A stretch of 64,000 nucleotides of DNA, taken from NCBI RefSeq assembly GCF_020616555.1, contig NZ_CP085173.1, positions 2,739,501 to 2,803,500 on the forward strand, written 5' to 3'. This DNA comes from Streptomyces longhuiensis (GTDB lineage: Bacteria > Actinomycetota > Actinomycetes > Streptomycetales > Streptomycetaceae). Of the stretch, positions 26,451-34,748 are shown piece after piece. Each line of letters opens with the position of its first letter. Within the stretch, counting starts at the first letter, position 1. The position numbers and the translations under genes were made by a program. A model generated the notes under the pieces. The model had not been told where the DNA came from and did not search any database. It was given only the letters and a program-made list of their open reading frames with translations.

Positions 26451-26966
26451 ATGACCGCGCAATTCCTGGAAATGCCCGAGAGCCTGCGGATCGACCGGCC
26501 CGAGGTGGCCGACGGAGCCGCAATCTGGCGCATCGCCCGCGACTCGAAGGTGCTCGACCTCAACTCCTCGTACAGCTACCTGCTGTGGTGCCGGGACTTC
26601 GCCGCCACGTCCGTCGTGGCGCGGGACTCCGCCGGCTCCGTCGCCGGGTTCATCACCGGATACATCCGGCCCGACAACCCACGCACCCTCGTGGTGTGGC
26701 AGGTGGCCGTCGACCATGCGCACCGGGGGCGCGGTCTGGCCGGGGCACTGCTCGACGGGCTCTGGGCGAAGGTCGTCGCCAACCGCGCGACGACCGTGCT
26801 CGAGACGACGATCTCGCCCGACAACACCGCCTCGCAGCGCCTGTTCGCCTCGTTCGCGCGCCGCAACGGCGCGGAGGTCGCGCAGACGGTGCTGTTCGAC
26901 GCGGGCCTCTTCCCGGACGACGGGCACGAGCCCGAGGTGCTCCACCGCATCGGGCCGATCGTCTGA
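26451..26966 (+). CDS. ectA: L-2,4-diaminobutyrate acetyltransferase
   Basis: A 171-residue GNAT acetyltransferase that acetylates the gamma-amino group of diaminobutyrate to give N-gamma-acetyl-diaminobutyrate, the second step of ectoine synthesis. The acetyl-CoA motif HRGRGLAGALLDGLW (Q/RxxGxG/A type) and the EctA-typical ETTISPDNTASQRLF and a start RIDRPEVADGAAIW are visible. Length fits the family. It is the first gene of ectABCD, though EctB acts before it. The ATG at 26451 has no clear Shine-Dalgarno sequence. The gene is followed after 98 nt by ectB. Confidence 0.96.
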   Translation: MTAQFLEMPESLRIDRPEVADGAAIWRIARDSKVLDLNSSYSYLLWCRDFAATSVVARDSAGSVAGFITGYIRPDNPRTLVVWQVAVDHAHRGRGLAGALLDGLWAKVVANRATTVLETTISPDNTASQRLFASFARRNGAEVAQTVLFDAGLFPDDGHEPEVLHRIGPIV

Positions 26967-27064
26967 CCCACGACCGGCCCTCCATGACTTCTCTGCACCG
27001 CAGGACCGCAGAGCGCACGACCTCTTCCACGCCACCCCCACCCCCATCTCCCAGGAGATTCGCT

Positions 27065-28336
27065 GTGACCATCACCCAGCCGGACCTGAGCGTCTTCGAG
27101 ACCCTTGAGTCGGAGGTGCGCAGCTACTGCCGCGGTTGGCCCACCGTCTTCGACCGGGCGCAGGGCAGCCGCATGTTCGACGAGGACGGACACGAGTACC
27201 TCGACTTCTTCGCGGGCGCGGGATCGCTCAACTACGGGCACAACAACCCGGTCCTCAAACGCGCCCTGATCGACTACCTGGAGCGGGACGGCGTCACGCA
27301 CGGGCTCGACATGTCGACGACGGCGAAGCGCGCCTTCCTGGAGTCCTTCCAGAACATCATCCTGCGCCCGCGTGACCTGCCGTACAAGGTCATGTTCCCG
27401 GGCCCGACGGGCACCAACGCCGTCGAGTCGGCGCTGAAGCTGGCCCGCAAGGTCAAGGGCCGTGAGTCGATCGTGTCGTTCACGAACGCCTTCCACGGCA
27501 TGTCGCTCGGCTCCCTCGCCGTGACCGGCAACGCCTTCAAGCGGGCGGGCGCCGGCATCCCGCTGGTGCACGGCACCCCGATGCCGTTCGACAACTACCT
27601 GGACGGGCGGACGCCGGACTTCATCTGGTTCGAGCGCCTCCTGGAGGACCAGGGCTCCGGCCTCAACCAGCCCGCCGCCGTGATCGTCGAGACGGTGCAG
27701 GGCGAGGGCGGGATCAACGTCGCGCGCGCCGAGTGGCTGCGCAAGCTCGCCGACGTGTGCGAGCGCTGGGACATGCTGCTCATCGTCGACGACATCCAGA
27801 TGGGCTGCGGGCGCACCGGCGCGTTCTTCTCCTTCGAGGAGGCGGGCATCACGCCGGACATCGTCACCGTGTCGAAGTCCATCAGCGGGTACGGGCTCCC
27901 CATGTCGCTGTGCCTGTTCAAGCCGGAGCTCGACGTGTGGGAGCCCGGCGAGCACAACGGCACGTTCCGCGGGAACAACCCGGCGTTCGTCACCGCCGCC
28001 GCGGCCCTGGAGACGTACTGGACCGACGGCGCCGCGATGGAGAAGCAGACGCTGCTGCGCGGCCAGCAGATCGAGGAGGTCCTGGCCGCGCTGCGCGAGG
28101 AGCACAGCGACGTGGTCAAGCAGTACCGGGGCCGCGGCCTGGTGTGGGGCATCGAGTTCCACGACACCGAGCGGGCGGGCGCCGTCGCGAAACGCGCCTT
28201 CGAGCTCGGCCTGCTCATCGAGACCTCCGGCCCGCAGGGCGAGGTCGTCAAGCTCCTCCCGGCGCTGACGATCACGCCCGAAGAGCTGGAAGAGGGGCTG
28301 CGCACGCTCACGAGGGCCGTGCGCGAGACAGCCTGA
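27065..28336 (+). CDS. ectB: diaminobutyrate-2-oxoglutarate transaminase
   Basis: A 423-residue class III PLP aminotransferase that makes L-2,4-diaminobutyrate from aspartate semialdehyde with glutamate as donor, the first ectoine step. Motifs are [18 protein letters not shown], the cofactor segment [14 protein letters not shown], and Schiff-base Lys271 in [18 protein letters not shown] at 27065 follows AGGAG with 8-nt spacing and gives a normal EctB length; the frame is open far upstream through ectA but is not coding there. It is the second gene in the operon, 38 nt before ectC. Confidence 0.96.
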   Translation: MTITQPDLSVFETLESEVRSYCRGWPTVFDRAQGSRMFDEDGHEYLDFFAGAGSLNYGHNNPVLKRALIDYLERDGVTHGLDMSTTAKRAFLESFQNIILRPRDLPYKVMFPGPTGTNAVESALKLARKVKGRESIVSFTNAFHGMSLGSLAVTGNAFKRAGAGIPLVHGTPMPFDNYLDGRTPDFIWFERLLEDQGSGLNQPAAVIVETVQGEGGINVARAEWLRKLADVCERWDMLLIVDDIQMGCGRTGAFFSFEEAGITPDIVTVSKSISGYGLPMSLCLFKPELDVWEPGEHNGTFRGNNPAFVTAAAALETYWTDGAAMEKQTLLRGQQIEEVLAALREEHSDVVKQYRGRGLVWGIEFHDTERAGAVAKRAFELGLLIETSGPQGEVVKLLPALTITPEELEEGLRTLTRAVRETA

Positions 28337-28374
28337 CACCGCAACACACTGGAACAGAAAGGCAGCAACTCACC

Positions 28375-28779
28375 GTGATCGTCCGATCGTTCAAGGAGAT
28401 CGAGGGCACCGACCGGCATGTGAAGGCCGCGTCGGGGACCTGGGAGAGCAAGCGCATCGTGCTCGCCAAGGAGAGGGTCGGCTTCTCGCTGCACGAGACC
28501 ACGCTGTACGCGGGTACGGAGACCAGGATGTGGTACGCGAACCACATCGAGGCCGTGCTCTGCGTGGAGGGTGAGGCCGAGCTCACCAATGAGGAGACCG
28601 GTGAGAAGCACTGGATCGAGCCGGGCACGATGTACCTGCTCAACGGGCACGAGCACCACACGCTGCGGCCCAAGACCGACTTCCGGTGCGTCTGCGTCTT
28701 CAACCCGCCCGTGACCGGACGGGAGGACCATGACGAGAACGGTGTGTACCCGCTCCTGACCGAACCCGAGGAGGCCTGA
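28375..28779 (+). CDS. ectC: L-ectoine synthase
   Basis: A 134-residue cupin that closes N-gamma-acetyl-diaminobutyrate to ectoine. The family start [17 protein letters not shown], the metal and active-site segment [12 protein letters not shown], and [18 protein letters not shown] are intact. GTG at 28375 follows AGAAAGG. It ends 5 nt before ectD, which suggests coupled translation and direct channeling to hydroxylation. Confidence 0.96.
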   Translation: MIVRSFKEIEGTDRHVKAASGTWESKRIVLAKERVGFSLHETTLYAGTETRMWYANHIEAVLCVEGEAELTNEETGEKHWIEPGTMYLLNGHEHHTLRPKTDFRCVCVFNPPVTGREDHDENGVYPLLTEPEEA

Positions 28780-28784
28780 GTTCC

Positions 28785-29693
28785 ATGACCGGATCGACGA
28801 ACACCCAGCCGACGGCCACCGATCTGTACCCGACCCGGGGCGCGTCCGAAGTGGCCACGCCCCGTGTCGACCCGGTTGTCTGGTCGGCGCCCGGCGCGCT
28901 GGGTCCGATCCGTCAGTCGGACCTGGAGTCGTTCGAACGGGACGGCTTCCTGGCGATCCCCGAGCTGATCGGGCCGGACGAGATCGGCGTCTACCAGGCG
29001 GAGTTGAACCGCCTGGTCTCGGATCCGGCGGTCAAGGCCGACGAGCGTTCCATCGTCGAGCCCACGTCGCAGGACGTGCGCTCCGTCTTCGAGGTCCACA
29101 GGATCAGCGAGGTGTTCGCGAACCTGGTGCACGACGAGCGGGTCGTGGGCCGGGCGCGGCAGATCCTCGGCTCGGACGTGTACGTCCACCAGTCACGGAT
29201 CAACGTGAAGCCGGGTTTCGGGGCGAGTGGCTTCTACTGGCACTCCGACTTCGAGACCTGGCACGCGGAGGACGGCCTGCCGAACATGCGGACCGTGTCC
29301 GTCTCGATCGCGCTGACCGAGAACTACGACACCAACGGCGGCTTGATGATCATGCCGGGGTCGCACCGGACGTTCCTGGGCTGCGCGGGCGAGACGCCGC
29401 GGGACAACTACAAGAAGTCCCTTCAGATGCAGGACGCGGGCACGCCGTCGGACGAGGCGCTGACCAAGTTCGCCGACCGGCACGGCATCCGCCTGTTCAC
29501 GGGCAGCGCGGGCTCCGCGACGTGGTTCGACTGCAACGCCATGCACGGCTCCGGGGACAACATCACCCCGTACCCGCGCTCGAACGTCTTCATCGTGTTC
29601 AACAGCGTGGAGAACGCTGCGGTGGAGCCGTTCGCGGCTCCGGTGCGGCGGCCCGAGTTCATCGGCGCACGGGACTTCACTCCGGTGAAGTGA
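28785..29693 (+). CDS. ectD: ectoine 5-hydroxylase
   Basis: A 302-residue Fe(II)/2-oxoglutarate dioxygenase of the PhyH family that hydroxylates ectoine at C5. The iron triad is readable: His153 and Asp155 in FYWHSDFETWHAEDG, the EctD signature segment, with the distal His in AMHGSGDN. The 2-oxoglutarate site is in SNVFIVFNSVEN. ATG at 28785 lies 5 nt after ectC. Its presence means the strain can make 5-hydroxyectoine, a heat and desiccation protectant, as well as ectoine. A hairpin terminator follows. Confidence 0.96.
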   Translation: MTGSTNTQPTATDLYPTRGASEVATPRVDPVVWSAPGALGPIRQSDLESFERDGFLAIPELIGPDEIGVYQAELNRLVSDPAVKADERSIVEPTSQDVRSVFEVHRISEVFANLVHDERVVGRARQILGSDVYVHQSRINVKPGFGASGFYWHSDFETWHAEDGLPNMRTVSVSIALTENYDTNGGLMIMPGSHRTFLGCAGETPRDNYKKSLQMQDAGTPSDEALTKFADRHGIRLFTGSAGSATWFDCNAMHGSGDNITPYPRSNVFIVFNSVENAAVEPFAAPVRRPEFIGARDFTPVK

Positions 29694-29708
29694 CCTTCGT
29701 ACACGCGT

Positions 29709-29744
29709 AGTCGGGGCGGCTTCCTCTCGGGAGCCGCCCCGACT
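29709..29744. terminator. hairpin terminator after ectD
   Basis: A perfect 13-bp stem (29709-29721 with 29732-29744) with a 10-nt loop lies between convergent ectD and the OYE gene and can serve both. Confidence 0.8.
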
Positions 29745-29761
29745 CGTGTGTCCGGGGAAGG

Positions 29762-30829
29762 TCAGACGGTCAGCGCCGGGTAGTCCGTGTAGCCCTTCGC
29801 GTCGCCGCCGAAGAACGTGGCGGGGTCCGGGGTGTTGTACGGGCCCCGCGTCCTCAGGCGGGCGGGCAGGTCGGGGTTGGCGAGGAACAGCGCGCCGAAC
29901 GTGATGATGTCGGCGATGCCGTCCTCGATCACGGAGAGGTCGCCGTGCCCGGTGGGCCCGTCGCTGCGGACGTTGATGACGAAGGTGCCGGAGAACTGCT
30001 TGCGCAGCGCCAGGGTCAGCTCGCGGATGTCGGAGTTCTCAAGGACGTGCAGGTAGGAGATGCCGAGCGGCTCGATCTCCTTGACCAGCGCCGTGTACGT
30101 CGGCGCCGGGTCGCTCTCCTCGATGGAGTTGTACGGGTTCCCGGGCGAGATCCGCAGCCCGGTCCGCTCGGCACCGATCTCGGCGACGACGGCCTTGACG
30201 ACCTCGACGGCGAAACGGATGCGGTTCTCCACGCTGCCGCCCCACTCGTCGTCACGCAGGTTGGTGTTGGGCGCGAGGAACTGGTGGATGAGGTAGCCGT
30301 TGGCGCCGTGCAGCTCGACGCCGTCGAAGCCGGCCTCGATCGCGTTGCGGGCGGCGGTGGCGTAGTCGGCGACGGTGGCGCGGATCTCGTCGCCGGTCAG
30401 CGCCCGCGGCGTGGTGAAGTCCTTCATGCCCTCGTGCGTGAATCCCTGGCCCGCAGGGGCGACCGGAGACGGGGCGACCGGGGTTTCCCCCTCGGGCAGC
30501 AGCACGGGGTGGCTGATCCGGCCCGCGTGCATGATCTGCGCGTAGATCGTGCCGCCCTTGGCGTGCACGGCGTCGGTGACCTTGCGCCAGGAGGCGATCT
30601 GCTCGTCACTGTGCAGGCCCGGGGTCCATGCGTAGCCCTGCCCGACGGCTGACGGCTGGATGCCCTCCGTGATGATCAGGCCGGCCGAGGCACGCTGCGC
30701 GTAGTACTCGGCGGTCAGGTCGGTGGCGGTGCCGCCCTCGCCGGCCCGGCTGCGGGTCATCGGGGCCATGGCGATGCGGTTGGCGAGCTGGATGCCGGAG
30801 AGGTCGATCGGGTCGAAAGCGGTGGTCAT
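29762..30829 (-). CDS. Old Yellow Enzyme family alkene reductase
   Basis: A 355-residue FMN-dependent ene-reductase (OYE/NemA class) that reduces the C=C bond of alpha,beta-unsaturated aldehydes, ketones, maleimides or quinones with NAD(P)H. Visible parts are the N-terminal IAMAPMTRSRA, the substrate His/Asn pair region VELHGANGYLIHQFL, AQIMHAGRISHP, and the FMN phosphate segment ISPGNPYN...ADIITFGALFLANPDLP. ATG at 30829 follows GGAG and is the family-like start TTAFDP; the frame is open further upstream. It diverges from a Cys-rich MarR gene around an operator-like region, a common arrangement for electrophile-responsive reductases. Confidence 0.92.
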   Translation of the reverse strand: MTTAFDPIDLSGIQLANRIAMAPMTRSRAGEGGTATDLTAEYYAQRASAGLIITEGIQPSAVGQGYAWTPGLHSDEQIASWRKVTDAVHAKGGTIYAQIMHAGRISHPVLLPEGETPVAPSPVAPAGQGFTHEGMKDFTTPRALTGDEIRATVADYATAARNAIEAGFDGVELHGANGYLIHQFLAPNTNLRDDEWGGSVENRIRFAVEVVKAVVAEIGAERTGLRISPGNPYNSIEESDPAPTYTALVKEIEPLGISYLHVLENSDIRELTLALRKQFSGTFVINVRSDGPTGHGDLSVIEDGIADIITFGALFLANPDLPARLRTRGPYNTPDPATFFGGDAKGYTDYPALTV

Positions 30830-30859
30830 GGCTACTCCATCCAAGGGCGGCGAGGCAGT

Positions 30860-30928
30860 GCCGACCAATACGTGGTCGGCCAAGTAATCGAGCCGTGTGC
30901 CACTGTAACCCATTCATTGGCCGACCAA
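30860..30928. promoter_or_regulatory. putative MarR operator sites between OYE reductase and marR
   Basis: An inverted repeat GCCGACC (30860-30866) / GGTCGGC (30874-30880) with a 7-nt spacer extends into GGTCGGCCAA (30874-30883). That decamer reappears inverted as TTGGCCGACC (30918-30927). The shared core marks two sites for one dimeric regulator, spaced to control both divergent promoters. Confidence 0.6.
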
Positions 30929-31008
30929 GGTAATCTCTCTGTGAAGAGCCCGAACCCCCGTGGAGAGACCGGACTCCACGGCGAGGACGGAACCGATCAG
31001 GAGTCGCC

Positions 31009-31509
31009 ATGACGGACGAGCCACCTTGTAGTGAGCACCTGCCCGAGGCCGCCCGCTGCGGCCCCGTCAGCCATGCGCTCTCCCGCGTGGCGCGGCTGCA
31101 CCGGATCACCGCGGGCAAGCTGCTGCGCGGGCTGGGCCTCTATCCGGGGCAGGAGTTCCTGATGATGCACCTGTGGGACAAGGGGCCCGTGCGTCAGTCG
31201 GAGCTCATCAAGGCGGTCGACCTGGACCCGTCCACGGTGACGAAGATGCTCCAGCGGCTCGAACAGGCCGGCCATGTACGCCGGTGCCCCGACCCGCGCG
31301 ACCGACGGGCCGTGCTCGTGGAGACGACGGACGCCAGCTGCGGCCTGCTCGGCGACGTGCAGCACAAGTGGGGCGACCTGGAGGACCACACGCTGCGCGG
31401 CCTCGACAAGGAGGAGCGGACCGAACTCCTGCGGCTGCTCGCCAAGGTCGAGGCGAACCTGTGCACCGATCCGGCGAGCTGCCCGGAGGCGGAACCGGTC
31501 GACGGGTGA
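31009..31509 (+). CDS. MarR family transcriptional regulator, Cys-rich
   Basis: A 166-residue winged-helix repressor. The DNA-binding part runs from about 55 to 105 (QSELIKAVDLDPSTVTKMLQRLEQAGHVRRCPDPRDRRAVLV), flanked by dimerisation helices. It contains six Cys (7, 17, 93, 111, 152, 158), one at the base of the wing, which is unusual and suggests thiol-based sensing or a disulfide switch. It probably represses the divergent OYE reductase and itself by the paired GGTCGGCCAA sites. The start ATG follows AGGAG. No efflux pump is adjacent, so detoxification by the reductase is the likely output. Confidence 0.9.
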   Translation: MTDEPPCSEHLPEAARCGPVSHALSRVARLHRITAGKLLRGLGLYPGQEFLMMHLWDKGPVRQSELIKAVDLDPSTVTKMLQRLEQAGHVRRCPDPRDRRAVLVETTDASCGLLGDVQHKWGDLEDHTLRGLDKEERTELLRLLAKVEANLCTDPASCPEAEPVDG

Positions 31510-31532
31510 TCCCGGCACAGCGGGCGGACCCG

Positions 31533-31570
31533 CTCCGGCCCCCGCTGCGGATGGGCGGCGGGGGCCGGAG
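31533..31570. terminator. hairpin after marR
   Basis: A 13-bp stem, CTCCGGCCCCCGC (31533-31545) with its complement 31558-31570, 12-nt loop, between convergent marR and the next minus-strand gene. Confidence 0.7.
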
Positions 31571-31613
31571 GAGGGCCGACGGGTAGGCCTGCTCGGACCG
31601 ATGTCTGAAGGGT

Positions 31614-32666
31614 TCAGCCCGCGAGCGCCTCAAGGAGTCGGTCGACGTCGGACTCCGTGTTGTACAGGTGGAAGGCCGCCCGCAGGTTGCCCGCGCGATC
31701 GGAGACCTCGATGCCGGCCCGGCTCAGCTCCGGCTGCCGTACGCCGAGCCCCGGGACGGAGACCACGGGCGAACCCGGCGCGGGCACGGGCGCGTGGCCG
31801 AGCGTGGCCAGGCCCGCGCGGAAACGGTCGGCGAGGGCCAGGTCATGGGCACGGATCGTGTCGACGCCGAGTTCCTCGACGAGCGCCAGGGAGTGCCGGG
31901 CGCCCGCGTACGAGAACAGGCTGGGGCTCTCGTCGAACCGCCGTGCCGAGTGCGCGAGCTCCTCCACGGGCCCGTAGCAGCTGTCCCACGGGCGCTCGCC
32001 CGCGACCCAGCCCGCGAAGACCGCGCTGAGCGAGCCCAGGTCCTCGGGGACGACGAAGAAGGTCACGCCGCGCGGGCACAGGAGCCACTTGAAGGCGACG
32101 GCGGACGTGAAGTCCTGCGCGTCCGCGTCGACGGGCAGCCAGCCCGCCGCCTGGGAGCAGTCGATGTAGGTGCGGGCGCCGTGGGCGCGGGCCGCCTCGC
32201 GGATCGCGGGCAGGTCGGCGACGCGTCCGTCCGCGGACTGGGCCGCGCTGACGGCGACCAGCGCCGTGCCCGGGCGCACGGCGTCGGCGATCCCCTCCAG
32301 GGGCGCGGTGCGGACCTTGAGGTCGCCGCGCACGTGGAAGGGGTTCACGGTCGAGCTGAAGTCGTCCTGCGCGGTGAGAACCTCGGCGCCCGACGGGAGC
32401 GAGGCGGCGATGAGCCCGGTGTAGACGGCGACCGAGGCGCCGGCCGCCACCCGGCCGGCCGGGACGCCGGCGATCCGGGCGAAGGCGGCGCGGGCGGCCT
32501 CGACGTCCGCGAACATGTCGGCGGGCCGGCCGGCCGCGACGGAGGCGACCGCGTCGCTCATGGCCGCCACCGCGCGGGACGGGAGCAGCCCGGTGCTCGC
32601 GGTGTTCAGATAGGTGGTGACGGGTGCGAACTCGGCGCGCACGAGCGCGTGGTCGAGAGTCTCCAT
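31614..32666 (-). CDS. class V aminotransferase-like PLP enzyme
   Basis: A 350-residue member of the cysteine desulfurase / isopenicillin-N-epimerase-like class V group. TYLNTASTGLLPSRAV is the N-terminal substrate/PLP loop; AVSAAQSADGRVADL and TYIDCSQAAGWLPVD hold the cofactor Asp; the Schiff-base lysine is in SAVAFKWLLCPRGV. The persulfide Cys loop of true desulfurases is absent, so racemase, lyase or transaminase activity is more likely. ATG at 32666 gives METLDHALVRAEF with only a weak ribosome site. The substrate is unknown; neighbours are a DsbA-like protein upstream and a convergent marR. Confidence 0.8.
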   Translation of the reverse strand: METLDHALVRAEFAPVTTYLNTASTGLLPSRAVAAMSDAVASVAAGRPADMFADVEAARAAFARIAGVPAGRVAAGASVAVYTGLIAASLPSGAEVLTAQDDFSSTVNPFHVRGDLKVRTAPLEGIADAVRPGTALVAVSAAQSADGRVADLPAIREAARAHGARTYIDCSQAAGWLPVDADAQDFTSAVAFKWLLCPRGVTFFVVPEDLGSLSAVFAGWVAGERPWDSCYGPVEELAHSARRFDESPSLFSYAGARHSLALVEELGVDTIRAHDLALADRFRAGLATLGHAPVPAPGSPVVSVPGLGVRQPELSRAGIEVSDRAGNLRAAFHLYNTESDVDRLLEALAG

Positions 32667-32781
32667 GGGTCCACTGTGCCGCCTCGCCAACTATCGGTCC
32701 ATTGCGAGTTGTTGAGCAGTACCCCTAAGCGTCTCTTATACGTGCCGCTCCCGCGGTCGAGTGCCGCCCCCGCGGTGTGCG

Positions 32782-33498
32782 TCAGTTCTGGGGGACCGCG
32801 CATCCGTCCGGGCCGCACGCCTCGGCGTCGCCGCTGTCGATGACCTGGAGCGGCGAACGGCTGTCCCACGCCTGCTCGAGCGCCTGGGCGAAGACCTCGG
32901 CGGGCTGGGCGCCGGAGACGCCGTACTTGCGGTCGAGGACGAAGAAGGGCACGCCGTTCGCGCCGAGCTCGGCGGCCTCGCGCTCGTCGGCGCGCACGTC
33001 GTCGGCGTACCGGGCGGGGTCGGCGAGGACCGCGCGGGCCTCGTCGGCGTCGAGTCCGGCCTCGGCGGCGAGGCCGATCAGGTACTCGTCGGCGTCGGCG
33101 AAGACGGACCGCTCCTCGGCGAAGTTCGCCCGGTACAGGAGGCCGATCAGCTCGTCCTGGCGGCCCCGCTCCTTCGCGAGGTGGAGGAGGCGGTGCATGT
33201 CGAAGGTGTTGCCGTGGTCGCGGCCCTCGGTGAGGTAGGCGAGGCCCTCGGAGGCGGCGTTCTCGCCGAGGTTGCGCTCGGCGGCCTGCGCCTGGTCCTC
33301 GGTCATGCCGTACTTCTGCGCGAGCATCGGGATGACGAGTCCACTGTCGCCCTTGGCGCGCGTCGGGTCGAGCTCGAAGGAGCGGTGGACCACCTCGACG
33401 CCGTCACGGTGCGGGAAGGCGGCCAGGGCCTTCTCGAAGCGGGCCTTGCCGACGTAGCACCAGGGGCAGGCTATGTCGGACCAGATCTCGACGCGCAT
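32782..33498 (-). CDS. FrnE-like DsbA family oxidoreductase
   Basis: A 238-residue cytoplasmic thioredoxin-fold protein of the FrnE/2-hydroxychromene-2-carboxylate isomerase group. The active-site CPWC is at residues 11-14 (SDIACPWCYVGKARFE), an all-helical insertion fills the middle, and the cis-Pro loop is GVPFFVLDRKYGVSGAQP. Two more Cys near the C-terminus (ACGPDGCAV) could form a second redox pair, as in Deinococcus FrnE. ATG at 33498 follows GGAG at 8 nt; the alternative GTG three codons upstream overlaps that ribosome site. Likely role: disulfide isomerisation or stress protection; the partner is unknown. Confidence 0.88.
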   Translation of the reverse strand: MRVEIWSDIACPWCYVGKARFEKALAAFPHRDGVEVVHRSFELDPTRAKGDSGLVIPMLAQKYGMTEDQAQAAERNLGENAASEGLAYLTEGRDHGNTFDMHRLLHLAKERGRQDELIGLLYRANFAEERSVFADADEYLIGLAAEAGLDADEARAVLADPARYADDVRADEREAAELGANGVPFFVLDRKYGVSGAQPAEVFAQALEQAWDSRSPLQVIDSGDAEACGPDGCAVPQN

Positions 33499-33568
33499 GG
33501 GGGTCACTCCAGATTCGTACGGCGCAGGGGGTGCCCTGCGACCCCCTTCAACGCGCGCCTTCGGTGCC

Positions 33569-34045
33569 TCATTCCCCGGGCCGCGCGGTCAGGTGCAGCC
33601 GCATCCGCAGGTGGCTGCCGCCGCCGTCGCCGTATCCCTCGTCGGTCCAGCCCTGGCGGGCGTAGAACGCCTGGGCGCGCGTGTTGTCGCCGTGCACGTC
33701 GAGATACGCCTGCTCGACGCCGTCCGCGTGCCACTCCTCGACGCAGGCGGCGTGCAGCTCGGCGCCGACGCCGCGGCGCCAGAGGTCGGGGCTGACGTGG
33801 AACTGGAACAGCTTGACCACCTCCTTCGGCTCCCCGTCGGGCGTGCGGAAGGAGGCGAGGCCGGCGAGCGCGCCCTCCCGCACGGAGACCAGGACGTGCG
33901 AGCGGGGGCGGGTGATCGCCTCCACCCACACCTGCTCCCAGTCGGTGCCGTCGTCCGGCGGACCGTCGGGGTAGTACGTGGCGCGGGCGCGCAGGTGCAG
34001 GGCGGCGATGGCCGGGGCGTCGGCGGGGACGGCTGTTCTGATCAC
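33569..34045 (-). CDS. GNAT family N-acetyltransferase
   Basis: A 158-residue GNAT fold: VIRTAVPADAPAIAALHLRA at the start, the acetyl-CoA loop LWRRGVGAELHAACVEEW (R-x-x-G-x-G/A), and a C-terminal AQAFYARQGWTDEGYGDG strand-helix. GTG at 34045 gives the standard beginning; the ribosome site is poor. The acceptor is unknown. It lies in a minus-strand run between the DUF1349 gene and the FrnE gene with gaps of 58 and 70 nt. Confidence 0.88.
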   Translation of the reverse strand: MIRTAVPADAPAIAALHLRARATYYPDGPPDDGTDWEQVWVEAITRPRSHVLVSVREGALAGLASFRTPDGEPKEVVKLFQFHVSPDLWRRGVGAELHAACVEEWHADGVEQAYLDVHGDNTRAQAFYARQGWTDEGYGDGGGSHLRMRLHLTARPGE

Positions 34046-34103
34046 GCCGGGAAAGACGTCCCCTCCGGCTCCCGGGTTCCCGCACCCCCGGTTCTCCTGG
34101 GTG

Positions 34104-34712
34104 TCAGGAACCGTCGCGCAGACCCTGCGGCCAGTTCGGGCGGAACTCGATGTCCTCGTACGTGACGACGCAGCCGTCGCCGACCGGGGCCTGCGCCATG
34201 AAACCGACCAGAGCCGCGCCCGCGGACTCCTCGTCGCCCAGCGAGAAGATCCGGACGAAGGTCCACTTCTCGCCGTCCGGCGAGGCGTGGAAGGCGAACG
34301 CCGAACCGGTGCGGCTGATGCGCAGCCACACCGTGCTGCCGCCCACGACGAACGCGTTCGCGTCGTCGGAGCGGCCGCGCGTGACGACGGTGCACACGGT
34401 CGGCTCGTCGGGCGAGCGCTCCAGGCACAGCTTGGCCCACTCGCGCTCGCCGACGTGCAGATAGAGCACGCCCGCGTCGAAGGCGGCGGTGAAGCCGACC
34501 GTGACCCGGGCGAGCAGCTGGAAGTCGCCCTTCGGCGCCCCGAGCAGGCGGGGCGCGTCGGACGCCGGGTCCAGGGCCGTGCCGGTGGGCGGCACGAAGC
34601 GGTCCTGGCGGGGTCCGGCCCAGCCGGTGAGGGCCCCGTCCTCGTACGACCAGTGCCCGTCGGGGCCGTAGGTGCGCAGCGGGAACGGGAGTTCGGGGAG
34701 TTCGATGTCCAT
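34104..34712 (-). CDS. DUF1349 domain protein
   Basis: A 202-residue concanavalin-A-like beta-sandwich protein of the DUF1349 (regulation of enolase protein 1-like) family. Recognisable blocks are GDFQLLARVTVGFTAAFDAGVLYLHVGEREWAKLCLE-type strands (here split into VTVGF, AGVLYLHVG and WAKLCLER) and GEKWTFVRIFSLGD. No signal peptide or catalytic residue is evident. It starts 36 nt after the aldehyde dehydrogenase stop, so cotranscription is likely and a carbohydrate-related role is possible but unproven. Confidence 0.85.
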   Translation of the reverse strand: MDIELPELPFPLRTYGPDGHWSYEDGALTGWAGPRQDRFVPPTGTALDPASDAPRLLGAPKGDFQLLARVTVGFTAAFDAGVLYLHVGEREWAKLCLERSPDEPTVCTVVTRGRSDDANAFVVGGSTVWLRISRTGSAFAFHASPDGEKWTFVRIFSLGDEESAGAALVGFMAQAPVGDGCVVTYEDIEFRPNWPQGLRDGS

Positions 34713-34748
34713 CGGGTCAGTTTTCCAGGTGACGAGCGGCGGGCGGGT

